Source: Sediminicola sp035798135 (lineage in GTDB: Bacteria; Bacteroidota; Bacteroidia; Flavobacteriales; Flavobacteriaceae). From it: 64,000 nucleotides of DNA. The notes below the pieces were generated by a model, which was not told the DNA's origin, ran no database searches, and saw only the letters and a list, made by a program, of their open reading frames with translations. The translations under genes and the position numbers were made by a program. The stretch is taken from NCBI GenBank assembly GCA_035798135.1, contig JAPFBR010000008.1, forward strand, positions 1 through 64,000, given 5' to 3'. Below are positions 8,868-17,857 of this stretch, in pieces (the first letter of the stretch is position 1; each line of letters opens with the position of its first letter).

Positions 8868-9471
8868 GGAGCAATACCGTTTCTACCCTAGGGTCTTCCT
8901 TTAGTTTTTTGTTGTAATCCAAGAGCACCTTAGTGGCTTTGTCATTTGGCTGCAAGGGTTCGATGACCTTGCCGGACCAAAGGACATTATCTGAAAGGAT
9001 AATACTGCCAGGCCTTGTTTTTGCGAGCACACTTTCAAAATAAGCATCATAACTTGTTTTGCCAGCATCGATAAAAACCAGGTCAAAAACTACATCTAAT
9101 GTTGGCACTACGTCCAGGGCGTCACCTACATGTTGCACAATCCGAGGTCCAAAGCCACTCTTCTCAAAATATCGTCGCTGTATATCCCCCAATTCCTCAT
9201 TGACATCAATCGTATGCAACTTTCCTTCCTTTTGCATGCCTTCGGCTAGACATATGGCAGAATATCCCGTATATGTACCTATTTCAAGGATATTTTTTGG
9301 AGCAATGAGCTTGGAGAGCATACTCAATACCCTTCCTTGAAAATGTCCAGTGATCATTCTGGGCTGTATCACTTTAAGATGCGTTTCCCTGGTGAGTTCC
9401 TGAAGCACCAAAGGTTCGGGTTCGGAATGGTCGGCAATATATTTTTCCAATAATGGAGATAAGAAATGCAT
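8830..9471 (-). CDS. SAM-dependent O-methyltransferase, COMT/CCoAOMT type
   Basis: 213 residues of the class I O-methyltransferase family 3. SAM-binding motif I reads 'ILEIGTYTGYSAICLAEGM', motif II region 'LHTIDVNEE', and the metal-binding Asp/Asn region 'VFIDAGKTSYDAYFE' and 'LSDNVLWSGKV'. Expected reaction is methylation of a catechol-like hydroxyl with Mg2+; the substrate is unknown. ATG at 9471. Its 3' end runs 38 bp into the PAP2 gene on the other strand, so the two mRNAs are complementary over that stretch. On the minus strand TAATTTTG (9485-9492) provides a plausible -7 box just upstream. Confidence 0.9.
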   Translation of the reverse strand: MHFLSPLLEKYIADHSEPEPLVLQELTRETHLKVIQPRMITGHFQGRVLSMLSKLIAPKNILEIGTYTGYSAICLAEGMQKEGKLHTIDVNEELGDIQRRYFEKSGFGPRIVQHVGDALDVVPTLDVVFDLVFIDAGKTSYDAYFESVLAKTRPGSIILSDNVLWSGKVIEPLQPNDKATKVLLDYNKKLKEDPRVETVLLPIRDGLTLSRVL

Positions 9472-9484
9472 GGAGGTGTTTTAG

Positions 9485-9513
9485 CAAAATTATGGAATTA
9501 TATGCTATTTTTG
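9485..9513. promoter_or_regulatory. Back-to-back -7 boxes of divergent genes
   Basis: Minus strand 9492-9485 reads TAATTTTG (towards the O-methyltransferase) and plus strand 9506-9513 reads TATTTTTG (towards the acetyltransferase). Both match the Bacteroidota -7 consensus TAnnTTTG. No clear -33 TTTG was found for either. Confidence 0.5.
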
Positions 9514-9556
9514 GTCAGCACCTACCAATCATTAATTCCCTAAAATATAGAGGACG

Positions 9557-10021
9557 ATGGAAAATTTTACATGTAGAAAGGCCACTATTGATGATTTGGA
9601 GATCCTGTTGGGGTTCGAACAGGGCATAATTGTGGCAGAACGGCCTTTTGATCCTACTATTAAAGAAGATCCGATTACGTATTACAATTTGCGGGAATAT
9701 ATCCTCTCGGAGGATATAGAGGTAGTAGTTGTAGAGGCCGATGGGATTGTGATTGCTTCGGGATATGCCTTGATAAAAACGGCACGGCCTTATCTAGACC
9801 ATTTGGAATACGCCTATTTAGGGTTTATGTATACCCATCCCGATTATAGGGGGAAAGGTGTCAATCAATTGGTTGTAGAGGAATTAAAAAAATGGGCATC
9901 CGCAAAAGGAATGAAAGAAATTAGATTGACCGTCTACGATGACAATATCCCGGCTATCAAAGCATATGAAAGGGTGGGGTTCAAAAAGCATATTATTGAA
10001 ATGAGATTGAATACCCAATAA
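9557..10021 (+). CDS. GNAT-family N-acetyltransferase
   Basis: 154 residues covering one GNAT fold. Acetyl-CoA-binding motif A is visible as 'YLGFMYTHPDYRGKGVNQLV' (the RGKG pyrophosphate loop), followed by motif B 'EIRLTVYDDNIPAIKAYERV' ending GFKKH. Expected activity is transfer of an acetyl group from acetyl-CoA to an amine; the acceptor is unknown. It stands alone, divergent from the O-methyltransferase and 74 bp before kynU. Confidence 0.9.
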   Translation: MENFTCRKATIDDLEILLGFEQGIIVAERPFDPTIKEDPITYYNLREYILSEDIEVVVVEADGIVIASGYALIKTARPYLDHLEYAYLGFMYTHPDYRGKGVNQLVVEELKKWASAKGMKEIRLTVYDDNIPAIKAYERVGFKKHIIEMRLNTQ

Positions 10022-10095
10022 TACTAGCTAAATCTTACCTCAAGATTCCGTATTAGTTCATTTTTGATATCGTATTTTTACCAAAAAACTACCCT

Positions 10096-11364
10096 ATGCA
10101 ATTTGAAAATACCCTCGAATACGCTCAACAATTGGATGCTGAAGACAAGTTGCGTAACTATCGTGACGAGTTTCATTTTCCTAAGGTAAATGGCAAGCAA
10201 GTCATCTATTTTACGGGCAACTCTCTGGGACTTCAGCCCAAACGGACACAAAAATTTGTGGATGAGGTAATGACCGATTGGAAAGAGCTGGCTGTGGAAG
10301 GGCATTTTTATGCAGACAAGCCTTGGTGGGATTACCATGAAAGATTGGCTGCCCCTTTGGCAAAGGTAGTAGGAGCAAAACCTGAAGAAGTAACGGTAAT
10401 GAACACGCTGACCGTAAACCTTCATCTATTGATGGTCTCCTTTTATAGGCCTACCAAGAAAAGGTATAAGATCATCTGCGAGGAAAAGGCATTTCCTTCC
10501 GATCAGTATATGTTACAGAGTCAAGCTAGGTACCATGGGTATTCTAGTGATGATGCCATTGTGGAAGTAAAGAAAAGGGACGGGGAGAATTTTTGGAGGA
10601 CCGAAGATATATTGAAGACCATTAAGGAGGTTGGTGACGAACTGGCCTTGGTACTTATTGGTGGTGTCAATTACTACAACGGACAGGTGTTCGATATGGA
10701 AACCATTACCAAAGCGGGCAAGGAGCAAGGCGCCTTTGTGGGATGGGATCTTGCACACGCAGCAGGAAATATAGAACTGAAGTTACACGATTGGGACGTA
10801 GATTTTGCTTCCTGGTGCAGTTATAAATATATGAACAGTGGCCCAGGAAATGCTTCTGGGGTTTTTGTGAACGAACGCTATTTGGACCGGAAGGATATCC
10901 CGAGGTTCGAAGGGTGGTGGGGAACCAAAAGAGATACCCGTTTTTTGATGAAACCGGAATTTGAGCCGATGGAAAATGCGGATGCATGGCAATTGAGTAA
11001 TGCCCCTATTTTGTCCGTGGCCCCTTATTTGGCTTGTTTGGAACTCTTCGAAGAAGTAGGAATGGATGCATTAATAGAAAAGCGAAATAAGATTACCGCC
11101 TATTTGGAATTCGTGCTCCAAGAAATCGATAAGGAAGTAGAAAGCTCTTTTGAAATTATAACCCCTAAAGAACGCGGTTGCCAATTATCGGTATTCCTAC
11201 ATGGCGAAGGGCGACCATTATTCGATTATTTAATGGAAAATGGGGTCATTACAGATTGGCGGGAACCCAATGTAATACGACTGGCTCCAGCACCATTTTA
11301 TTGTTCCTATGAGGATATGTACAGATTTGGACAAATTTTAAAATCGGGTGTCTTAAAGAAATAA
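10096..11364 (+). CDS. kynU: Kynureninase
   Basis: 422 residues, full length for the PLP-dependent kynureninase, which hydrolyses L-kynurenine or 3-hydroxykynurenine to (3-hydroxy)anthranilate and alanine. Seen: N-terminal 'IYFTGNSLGLQPK', the PLP phosphate and ring contacts around 'MNTLTVNLHLLMVSFY', 'GWDLAHAAGN' with the PLP-binding Asp, and the Schiff-base Lys244 in 'SWCSYKYMNSGPGN'. ATG at 10096. It works in the same pathway as the kynurenine 3-monooxygenase gene 3.2 kb downstream on the same strand. The MFS gene follows after 32 bp, so the transporter may share its transcript. Confidence 0.95.
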   Translation: MQFENTLEYAQQLDAEDKLRNYRDEFHFPKVNGKQVIYFTGNSLGLQPKRTQKFVDEVMTDWKELAVEGHFYADKPWWDYHERLAAPLAKVVGAKPEEVTVMNTLTVNLHLLMVSFYRPTKKRYKIICEEKAFPSDQYMLQSQARYHGYSSDDAIVEVKKRDGENFWRTEDILKTIKEVGDELALVLIGGVNYYNGQVFDMETITKAGKEQGAFVGWDLAHAAGNIELKLHDWDVDFASWCSYKYMNSGPGNASGVFVNERYLDRKDIPRFEGWWGTKRDTRFLMKPEFEPMENADAWQLSNAPILSVAPYLACLELFEEVGMDALIEKRNKITAYLEFVLQEIDKEVESSFEIITPKERGCQLSVFLHGEGRPLFDYLMENGVITDWREPNVIRLAPAPFYCSYEDMYRFGQILKSGVLKK

Positions 11365-11366
11365 AG

Positions 11367-11374
11367 TATTTTTG
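11367..11374 (+). promoter_or_regulatory. -7-like box before the MFS gene
   Basis: TATTTTTG, an exact TAnnTTTG match, starting 2 bases after the kynU stop and 22 bases before the MFS ATG. No -33 element was recognised, so read-through from kynU remains possible. Confidence 0.35.
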
Positions 11375-11396
11375 GCCACTAAACATCCCGTTTTCT

Positions 11397-12542
11397 ATGA
11401 AATCCTTACGGCTAATCCTTTCCAATCCAAGATATTTTGCCCCGGCTTGGGCTTTTGCCAGCCTCAATATCCTTTTTGGTACTTGGGCAATTTATATTCC
11501 CCAGGTAAAAGGAGATATGGGAATAGATAAGGCAAGTCTGGGATTTGCGTTATTTTTCCTTTCCCTGGGAAATTTTACCATTTTCCCTGTAGCTTCCAAA
11601 ATCATTAATAGTATAGGAGTAGGGAAGGCCACTTGGTACGGCGTACTTTTTATAAGTATAACGGCCGTATTGCCTTTTTTGGCACCCAATTATTTCGGTT
11701 TGCTGGGCGGGCTCTTTTTATATGGTGCGGCCAATGGTTTTTTGGATATTTCCATGAACACCTTGGTCACTGAAATTGAGAAGGAGGATGGCCAAAATTT
11801 TATGTCTGCTGCCCATGGCTTTTTTAGCCTTGGCGGAGTATTGGCAGGGTTGGGCAGTTTTATGATCTTGTCTTTGGCGAACCCAGTTTTGCATATCGTC
11901 CTAGCCGTTCTATTGGTAGTCGGGATCAACATTTTTTTCTACAAAAATTATATCCATATTGTTTCTCCCCGCTTAGAAATGGAACCGTTTAAATTTAAAA
12001 ATTTAAGGCCATTACTGTTGATTGGGGTGGTTTCCTTTTTGATCATGGGCAGTGAAGGTGCCATTGTGGATTGGAGTGGTATTTTTTTACAGGAAATAAG
12101 CAATGCGCCCATATCACTAATAGGAACAGGATTTTTAGCCTTCTCCATCACAATGACCTTGGGTAGGTTTTTGGGAGATAGTATCAGTGCCAAAATAGGT
12201 TCGGTAAAAATAGTTGGCCTCGGGGCATTAGTGGCCATTTTCGGTTATTTTATGGTATTGACTACCAACATGTATATGGCCATTATTGGTTTCGCCTTTA
12301 TCGGGTTGGGATTTTCAGCGATTGTCCCAGAACTTTTCCGAATAGGGGGCAACATCAAAGGCGTTAAAACATCCCAAGGTGTTGCCTTTATTGCTGGGAC
12401 AGGGGTCTCAGGATTTCTTTTGGGCCCTGTAATTCTTGGGTATTTAGCAGAGTCATCTTCCTTAAAACTAAGCTTTATAACCCTACTAGGGTGTTGTGTC
12501 GTTGTTTTGTTTGCAACTTTCGCCTTAAGAAAAAAGAAGTGA
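11397..12542 (+). CDS. Major facilitator superfamily transporter
   Basis: 381 residues, strongly hydrophobic with about 12 membrane helices and a central basic stretch (YKNYIHIVSPRLEMEPFK, about 180-200) splitting the two six-helix halves. 'GAANGFLDISMNTLVTEIE' near residue 105 resembles the fucose permease (FucP)/YbjJ-like branch of MFS, which carries sugars or unknown small solutes. Substrate cannot be assigned. Position directly after kynU hints at a link with tryptophan or kynurenine metabolites, but that is inference only. It converges on the lipoprotein gene with 9 bp between stops and no hairpin. Confidence 0.88.
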   Translation: MKSLRLILSNPRYFAPAWAFASLNILFGTWAIYIPQVKGDMGIDKASLGFALFFLSLGNFTIFPVASKIINSIGVGKATWYGVLFISITAVLPFLAPNYFGLLGGLFLYGAANGFLDISMNTLVTEIEKEDGQNFMSAAHGFFSLGGVLAGLGSFMILSLANPVLHIVLAVLLVVGINIFFYKNYIHIVSPRLEMEPFKFKNLRPLLLIGVVSFLIMGSEGAIVDWSGIFLQEISNAPISLIGTGFLAFSITMTLGRFLGDSISAKIGSVKIVGLGALVAIFGYFMVLTTNMYMAIIGFAFIGLGFSAIVPELFRIGGNIKGVKTSQGVAFIAGTGVSGFLLGPVILGYLAESSSLKLSFITLLGCCVVVLFATFALRKKK

Positions 12543-12551
12543 ACTAATGGT

Positions 12552-13232
12552 TTACTCGGTGACTGCCTTGATGTTGGAAAAATAAAGTTTAAAGCTCCCA
12601 TCTTTGTTTTTGTGCATTCTGGCTATTTTTAAGCCATCGGCATCCATGTAATCTTCCCAAGTGGTCATGGTGGAAGGCTCTGAAGCATTACCTTTTCTAT
12701 ACACCCATTCTTTGATAACATAATCATCTCCAAAATAAAAATCATAGGCGTCCCCAGGAGTGTATCCACCTTCATTGCCATAAACAATGGTCAATTTTTG
12801 CATTGGGGTATTGCTAATTGGTGAAGTCGCCTCAGTGTTATGTTCAAACGTGAAATTGGCTTTGTCCCAAACTAGGTTATATGGAGCCAATAACCAGTAT
12901 TTATCATTTATAAAGCCACCATCTGCCTTCATGGACAGGCTATCCACGCTTTTTCTATTATAAGAAAGGGTGTCCGTGGTACTCATGGCTGTAACCTCAT
13001 TGGTTTTTGTATTCCAGATCCAAGAACGCTCATAATGGGTGGTGTCCCTATCTACGTTGAAGGTAAATTCCAATTCCTTTAAATTATTCCATTTCTCAAT
13101 ACCGTGGGCATTGGCCACTTTTTCCAAAATGGTCAGTTCGGCTACTTCAGTTTGTGTTTCTTTTTTTTTATCAGTCTTACAGCTTGCGAAGAGTACAACA
13201 GCTATGACAATAAGGAAGGTATATTTTCTCAT
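12552..13232 (-). CDS. Lipoprotein of unknown function
   Basis: About 226 residues from ATG 13232. The frame is open 25 codons further, but this ATG puts a lipoprotein signal (MRKYTFLIVIAVVLFASC) at the N-terminus, with the lipidated Cys about residue 18 followed by KTDKKK. The mature part is rich in aromatic residues and Asp/Thr ('YWLLAPYNLVWDKANFTF', 'YDFYFGDDYVIKEWVYRKG') and looks like a beta-rich outer-membrane-carrier (LolA/LolB-like) fold; the similarity is an impression, not a proven match. It is divergent from clpP with a 121-bp shared control region. Confidence 0.75.
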   Translation of the reverse strand: MRKYTFLIVIAVVLFASCKTDKKKETQTEVAELTILEKVANAHGIEKWNNLKELEFTFNVDRDTTHYERSWIWNTKTNEVTAMSTTDTLSYNRKSVDSLSMKADGGFINDKYWLLAPYNLVWDKANFTFEHNTEATSPISNTPMQKLTIVYGNEGGYTPGDAYDFYFGDDYVIKEWVYRKGNASEPSTMTTWEDYMDADGLKIARMHKNKDGSFKLYFSNIKAVTE

Positions 13233-13248
13233 ATTATTTAACTTTTCA

Positions 13249-13278
13249 CAAATATATATTCTTTTAGGTATATATTTG
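13249..13278. promoter_or_regulatory. Divergent -7 boxes between lipoprotein gene and clpP
   Basis: Minus strand 13256-13249 and plus strand 13271-13278 both read TATATTTG, exact matches to TAnnTTTG pointing away from each other. The minus copy lies 17 bases before the lipoprotein ATG. Confidence 0.45.
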
Positions 13279-13295
13279 AACAATCGCTGGGTTTG

Positions 13296-13314
13296 TTGGG
13301 ATAACAAATCCCAA
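13296..13314. promoter_or_regulatory. Inverted repeat, possible operator before clpP
   Basis: TTGGGAT-aacaa-ATCCCAA is a perfect 7-bp inverted repeat. It sits between the outward -7 box at 13271-13278 and a second box TATTTTTG at 13324-13331, 40 bases before the clpP ATG. A dimeric repressor or activator could bind here; it has no T-run and so is not a terminator. Confidence 0.4.
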
Positions 13315-13323
13315 GAAATTGAT

Positions 13324-13331
13324 TATTTTTG
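13324..13331 (+). promoter_or_regulatory. -7 box for clpP
   Basis: TATTTTTG, exact TAnnTTTG match, 22 bases before the clpP ATG at 13354. Confidence 0.45.
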
Positions 13332-13353
13332 GCTGCAATAAAGAAAACTAACA

Positions 13354-13902
13354 ATGAGTTCGAAAAAAGGAAAGATACAAGAAGCTATAGATGAAAAGTT
13401 ATTGGACGAAAGAAAAGTGTTTCTGTGGGGAATGGTCAATGACGATTCTGCAAAACATGTAATTGACCGTCTTTTATATTTGGATTTACAGAACAATAAA
13501 GAAATACAATTGGTTATCAATAGCCCTGGTGGATATGTCACCTCTGGTTTTGCTATATACGATACCATCAAATCATTGAAAAGTCCAGTTTCAACCGTTT
13601 GTTCGGGCTTGGCGGCTTCAATGGGTTCTATTTTATTGTCGGCAGGAAAAAAAGGGAGACGTTTTATTCAGCCACATGCACAGGTAATGATTCACCAACC
13701 TAGTGGTGGGGCAAGGGGACAAGCTTCTAACATAGAAATTCAGGCTCGTGAAATAATTAAGACCCGTGAGCTCAGTGCCCATATTTTGGCTGATAATTGT
13801 GGTCAGAAATTTGAGAAGGTGATGAAAGATTTTGATAGGGATTTTTGGATGAATGCCAAAGAATCCTTGGAATACGGTATAATAGATGGAATTTTAGAAT
13901 AA
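13354..13902 (+). CDS. clpP: ClpP-family serine protease, stand-alone copy
   Basis: 182 residues with the ClpP fold. The catalytic triad is intact: Ser89 in GLAASMGS, His114 in VMIHQPSGG, and Asp163 in DRDFW, aligned to the ERDRF aspartate of E. coli ClpP. It forms tetradecameric barrels that degrade proteins fed by ClpX or ClpA/C. Neither clpX nor tig is next to it, unlike the usual main clpP locus. The C-terminus is short, ending GILE. It therefore looks like a second ClpP paralogue, perhaps forming mixed barrels; that is inference. A very strong terminator follows 20 bp after the stop. Confidence 0.9.
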   Translation: MSSKKGKIQEAIDEKLLDERKVFLWGMVNDDSAKHVIDRLLYLDLQNNKEIQLVINSPGGYVTSGFAIYDTIKSLKSPVSTVCSGLAASMGSILLSAGKKGRRFIQPHAQVMIHQPSGGARGQASNIEIQAREIIKTRELSAHILADNCGQKFEKVMKDFDRDFWMNAKESLEYGIIDGILE

Positions 13903-13923
13903 TTCCCGATATATTAAAAAGTG

Positions 13924-13960
13924 AAAAGTCCTTTCCAAAATGTTGGAAAGGACTTTTTCT
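13924..13960 (+). terminator. Strong Rho-independent terminator after clpP
   Basis: Perfect 15-bp stem (13924-13938 with 13943-13957), core GTCCTTTCC / GGAAAGGAC, loop AATG, followed by T-rich sequence. Confidence 0.93.
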
Positions 13961-14546
<586 letters not shown>

Positions 14547-15887
14547 ATGGCAATAACTCCTAAAAACATTGCTATTGTTGGTTCAGGACTGGTAGGTTCT
14601 TTACTGGCAATATATTTGAGAAAAGCTGGGCATACCATCACGGTATTCGATCGTAGACCAGATATTAGAAACGTTCAGTTTTCCGGTCGTTCCATTAATT
14701 TGGCAATGAGTAATAGGGGGTGGAAGTCCTTAAGGGCTGTAGGGATCGAGGACCAGATTAAAAAGATTGCCATCCCCTTGGATAAAAGGGCAATGCATGT
14801 TGTAGGACAACCGGTTTACTTTCAGAAATACGGCAAGGATGGAGAGGCCATTTGGTCTATCTCCAGAGGGGTGTTGAATAGAAGAATGATCGATTTGGCG
14901 GAAGAAGCCGGAGTTGAGTTCCGTTTTGAAGAGAAGGTCTGGGATATAGACCTGCCCAATGCCAAGATATATACAGGGGAAACGGAGAAAGGGCTATGGG
15001 AGGAATATGCCTTTGATGTCATTTTTGGATGTGATGGGGCTTTTTCAAGGGTTAGGCATAAAATGCAACGCCGTAGCCGTTTTGATTATTCACAAGAATT
15101 TATTGATGTAGGATATAAGGAACTTACCATACCGGCCAATAAGGATGGTTCCCATAAGCTGGACAGACATTCCTTCCATATTTGGCCACGGGGCAAGTTT
15201 ATGTTCATCGCTATGCCAAATTTGGATGGCAGTTTTACCTGTACCTTGTTTTTGCCTTTTGAGGGGGAGATATCTTTTGAAAGCATTAAGACCAAGGAAG
15301 ATGCCAAGAACTTTTTTACGGCATATTTCCCCAACGTCATGCAGGATATTGAAAACTTGGCCCTTGACTTTTTTAAAAACCCTACCAGTGCCATGGTGAC
15401 CACAAAATGCTATCCTTGGACCTATTGGGACAAAGTGGCTTTGGTGGGCGATTCTGCACATGCCATAGTTCCATTTTATGGGCAGGGCATGAATGCTGGC
15501 TTTGAGGATATATATGTGCTGTGTGAATTGTTGGAGACCAGTGGAGACGATTGGAGTAATGCGTTCCAGGCCTATCAAGAGATTCGCAAGCCCAATGCGG
15601 ATGCTATTGCAGAACTTAGTTATCGCAATTTTATGGAAATGAGCAGTAAAACTGCGGATCCCAAGTTTTTATTGCAAAAAAAGATAGAACGCCGCTTTTC
15701 TGAAAAATACCCAGATAAATGGATCCCGAGCTATTCCAGGGTGACGTTTTCGGACGGATCCTATGCTGAGGCTTTGGCTATTGGGGATGCCCAGGAAGAA
15801 ATAATGAAACAAATAATGCAGATGCCCCAAATTGATGAAAAATGGGATAGCCCAGAGGTGGAGCAACGCATCTTGGAGTTACTGTGA
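14547..15887 (+). CDS. kmo: Kynurenine 3-monooxygenase
   Basis: About 446 residues; the frame also contains ATG 14535 and extends to 14487, but ATG 14547 (MAITPKNIAIVGSGLVGSLL) puts the FAD GxGxxG motif at residue 10 as usual. Other features: RPD after the second strand ('VFDRRPDIR'), the DG motif 'IFGCDGAFSRVR', and 'VGDSAHAIVPFYGQGMNAGF', the GD motif of class A flavoprotein hydroxylases. It converts L-kynurenine to 3-hydroxykynurenine with NADPH and O2, the substrate KynU then cleaves. The C-terminal region is shorter on membrane-anchor character than the mammalian enzyme. A perfect terminator follows. Confidence 0.95.
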   Translation: MAITPKNIAIVGSGLVGSLLAIYLRKAGHTITVFDRRPDIRNVQFSGRSINLAMSNRGWKSLRAVGIEDQIKKIAIPLDKRAMHVVGQPVYFQKYGKDGEAIWSISRGVLNRRMIDLAEEAGVEFRFEEKVWDIDLPNAKIYTGETEKGLWEEYAFDVIFGCDGAFSRVRHKMQRRSRFDYSQEFIDVGYKELTIPANKDGSHKLDRHSFHIWPRGKFMFIAMPNLDGSFTCTLFLPFEGEISFESIKTKEDAKNFFTAYFPNVMQDIENLALDFFKNPTSAMVTTKCYPWTYWDKVALVGDSAHAIVPFYGQGMNAGFEDIYVLCELLETSGDDWSNAFQAYQEIRKPNADAIAELSYRNFMEMSSKTADPKFLLQKKIERRFSEKYPDKWIPSYSRVTFSDGSYAEALAIGDAQEEIMKQIMQMPQIDEKWDSPEVEQRILELL

Positions 15888-15906
15888 ACCGAATAGTACC
15901 ATAAAT

Positions 15907-15940
15907 AAAAAAAGCCAGCTTTAGAAAGCTGGCTTTTTTT
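15907..15940. terminator. Bidirectional terminator between kmo and the coiled-coil gene
   Basis: Near-perfect palindrome with A7 before and T7 after the stem (AGCCAGCTTT / AAAGCTGGCT), so it can end transcription arriving from either convergent gene. Confidence 0.92.
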
Positions 15941-15959
15941 ATTGGACTAAGTGTTCTTC

Positions 15960-16739
15960 TTATATTTTAGAGAACAATTTTTGCATTTTTTCTTGCTCTT
16001 CTTCTGCCAAAATAGGATCTACCAAGATTCTTCCGCTATGCTCATCCGTAATAATTTTTTTACGGGAAGCAATCTCTACCTGCACCTGTGGTGGGATGGT
16101 AAAGAAAGAACCGCCTGAAGCTCCTCTTTCAATTGGAACTACGGCCAATCCGTTCTTAACATTGTTACGGATACGCTTGTATGCTTTTATCAAACGCTCT
16201 TCAATTTGCTCTTCGTATTCGGCAGATTTCTTGATCAATGCCTTTTCTTCCTTTTCAGTTTCGGCCAAGATAGCATCCAATTCACTTTTTTTGTGTTTTA
16301 GATGGGCATCCCGTTCTGATAAACGTTCCTTTGTTTGGGAAATTATCTCTTTTTTCTGCTCAATTTGAACTTTGAACTCTTTAATGTTCTTTTCGGCCAA
16401 TTGTACTTCCAGTTCTTGGAATTCCACCTCTTTTGTCAATGAGTTGAACTCTCTACTGTTCCTTACGTTTTTCTGTTGTTCGGTGTACTTCTTTACCAAA
16501 ACTTTGGATTCGTCAATAAGGTTCTTTTTGGCAGTTATCTCATAGTTGATGGTTTCAACATCGGTTTTTAACTTATCCAACCTTGTCTTTAGGCCAAGCA
16601 CCTCATCTTCTAAATCTTCTACTTCCAAAGGTAATTCTCCACGAACATTTCGTATCTCGTCAACTCTAGAATCAATTAATTGCAAATCATATAATGCTCT
16701 TAATTTTTCTTCTGCTGTTGCTTCTGTTTTTTTTGCCAT
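15960..16739 (-). CDS. Coiled-coil protein with cysteine-free zinc-ribbon remnant
   Basis: 259 residues. Residues of about 10-180 form a long helical hairpin (heptads rich in E, K and L), followed by a C-terminal segment laid out like the C4 zinc ribbon of this family: 'RGASGGSFFTIPPQ' and 'IITDEHSGRILVDP'. In relatives that I recall, these read C-x-x-C and C-x-x-C ('ACGGCF', 'CEHCGRI'); here all four positions are Ser, Ala or Asp, so zinc cannot be bound. It starts 3 bp after the Nif3-like stop, so both form an operon. Role is unknown; the family has been linked to nucleic-acid or secretion-related functions without firm proof. Confidence 0.85.
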   Translation of the reverse strand: MAKKTEATAEEKLRALYDLQLIDSRVDEIRNVRGELPLEVEDLEDEVLGLKTRLDKLKTDVETINYEITAKKNLIDESKVLVKKYTEQQKNVRNSREFNSLTKEVEFQELEVQLAEKNIKEFKVQIEQKKEIISQTKERLSERDAHLKHKKSELDAILAETEKEEKALIKKSAEYEEQIEERLIKAYKRIRNNVKNGLAVVPIERGASGGSFFTIPPQVQVEIASRKKIITDEHSGRILVDPILAEEEQEKMQKLFSKI

Positions 16740-16742
16740 ATA

Positions 16743-17837
16743 TTAAAAATACTTGATGGGATTTGTTATACTCTCCGCTAAAGAGATTGCAAAATTAGGA
16801 ATTTTTTTTGTAAGATGGTCAACTAATAAATTTTTTGTAAACTGCTCTGTTTCAAAATGTCCAATATCGGCAAGTACTATTTTGTTCTCGGCCTCATAAA
16901 ATTGGTGATATTTAAGGTCAGCGGTAATAAAAATATCGGCTTTTGCCCCTTTGGCAGCGGATATGGCAAAAGAACCACTTCCTCCCAAAACAGCCACTTT
17001 TCTGATTTTTTTGCCCAATAAATTGGAATGACGGATGCAAGAGACATTCATTTGTTTTTTAACCCATTGCATGAAATCTTCTTCCTTCATAGGTTTTTCC
17101 AGAGTTCCGACCATTCCAATGCCTATATGCTGATTTTTGTTCTCCAAAGTCTGTATTTCATAGGCTACCTCCTCATAGGGGTGCGTCTGTAAGAGGGCAT
17201 TGATAATTTTGGCCTGATCTGCCTTGGAATAGGTAATGCTGATCTGCGTTTCTTCCTCGAAATGTACCTCACCAATTTCGCCTAGGGTGGGATTGGCATT
17301 TGGTCCGGCCTTATAACTGCCTGTACCATCCACAGAGAAGCTACAGTTACTGTAGTTGCCAATATTGCCGGCACCAGCATTAAAGAGTGCTTCTTTGAGT
17401 GCCTGGGCACTGCCTTTGGGTACATAGGTTGTCAATTTCTTAATGGTTCCCTTTTGAGGAATTAGGATTTTTGGGTTTTGTATCCCTAAAACCTCACACA
17501 TTTTGGAATTGACACCGATTGGGGCATTGTCCAACGCCGTATGCATACTATAAAGGGCTATGTCATTTTTGATACACTTGAGGACCACCCGTTCCACATA
17601 ATTTTTGCCCGTAATTTTTTTTAATCCGCTAAAAATTATCGGATGAAAGCTTACAATTAGGTTGCAGTTTTTTTCTATGGCCTCGTCAACCACATTCTCC
17701 AAGGTATCCAAGGTCACCAAGATGCCCGTTACCTCCATTTTTTTATCTCCAATGAGTAGACCAACATTGTCAAAATCCTCTGCATAGGCCAAAGGTGCCA
17801 ACTCCTCAAGTATTCCGGTAACTTCGTTTACGATCAT
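16743..17837 (-). CDS. Nif3-like dinuclear metal-centre protein
   Basis: 364 residues, the long form of the Nif3/YbgI/YqfO family: N-terminal NIF3 half, a central inserted PII-like domain (about residues 125-235, with 'TYVPKGSAQALKEALFNAGA'), and the C-terminal NIF3 half. Metal-binding histidines are seen in 'LIVSFHPIIFSG', 'YSMHTALDNAP' and near the end 'DIGHFETEQF'. Known members form toroidal hexamers with two metals per subunit; enzymatic role is debated (often called GTP cyclohydrolase I type 2, which is not established). Divergent from lpxK, with TATCTTTG at 17865-17858 as its likely -7 box. Confidence 0.92.
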   Translation of the reverse strand: MIVNEVTGILEELAPLAYAEDFDNVGLLIGDKKMEVTGILVTLDTLENVVDEAIEKNCNLIVSFHPIIFSGLKKITGKNYVERVVLKCIKNDIALYSMHTALDNAPIGVNSKMCEVLGIQNPKILIPQKGTIKKLTTYVPKGSAQALKEALFNAGAGNIGNYSNCSFSVDGTGSYKAGPNANPTLGEIGEVHFEEETQISITYSKADQAKIINALLQTHPYEEVAYEIQTLENKNQHIGIGMVGTLEKPMKEEDFMQWVKKQMNVSCIRHSNLLGKKIRKVAVLGGSGSFAISAAKGAKADIFITADLKYHQFYEAENKIVLADIGHFETEQFTKNLLVDHLTKKIPNFAISLAESITNPIKYF

Positions 17838-17857
17838 TTTTGAATTTTATAGCCCTT

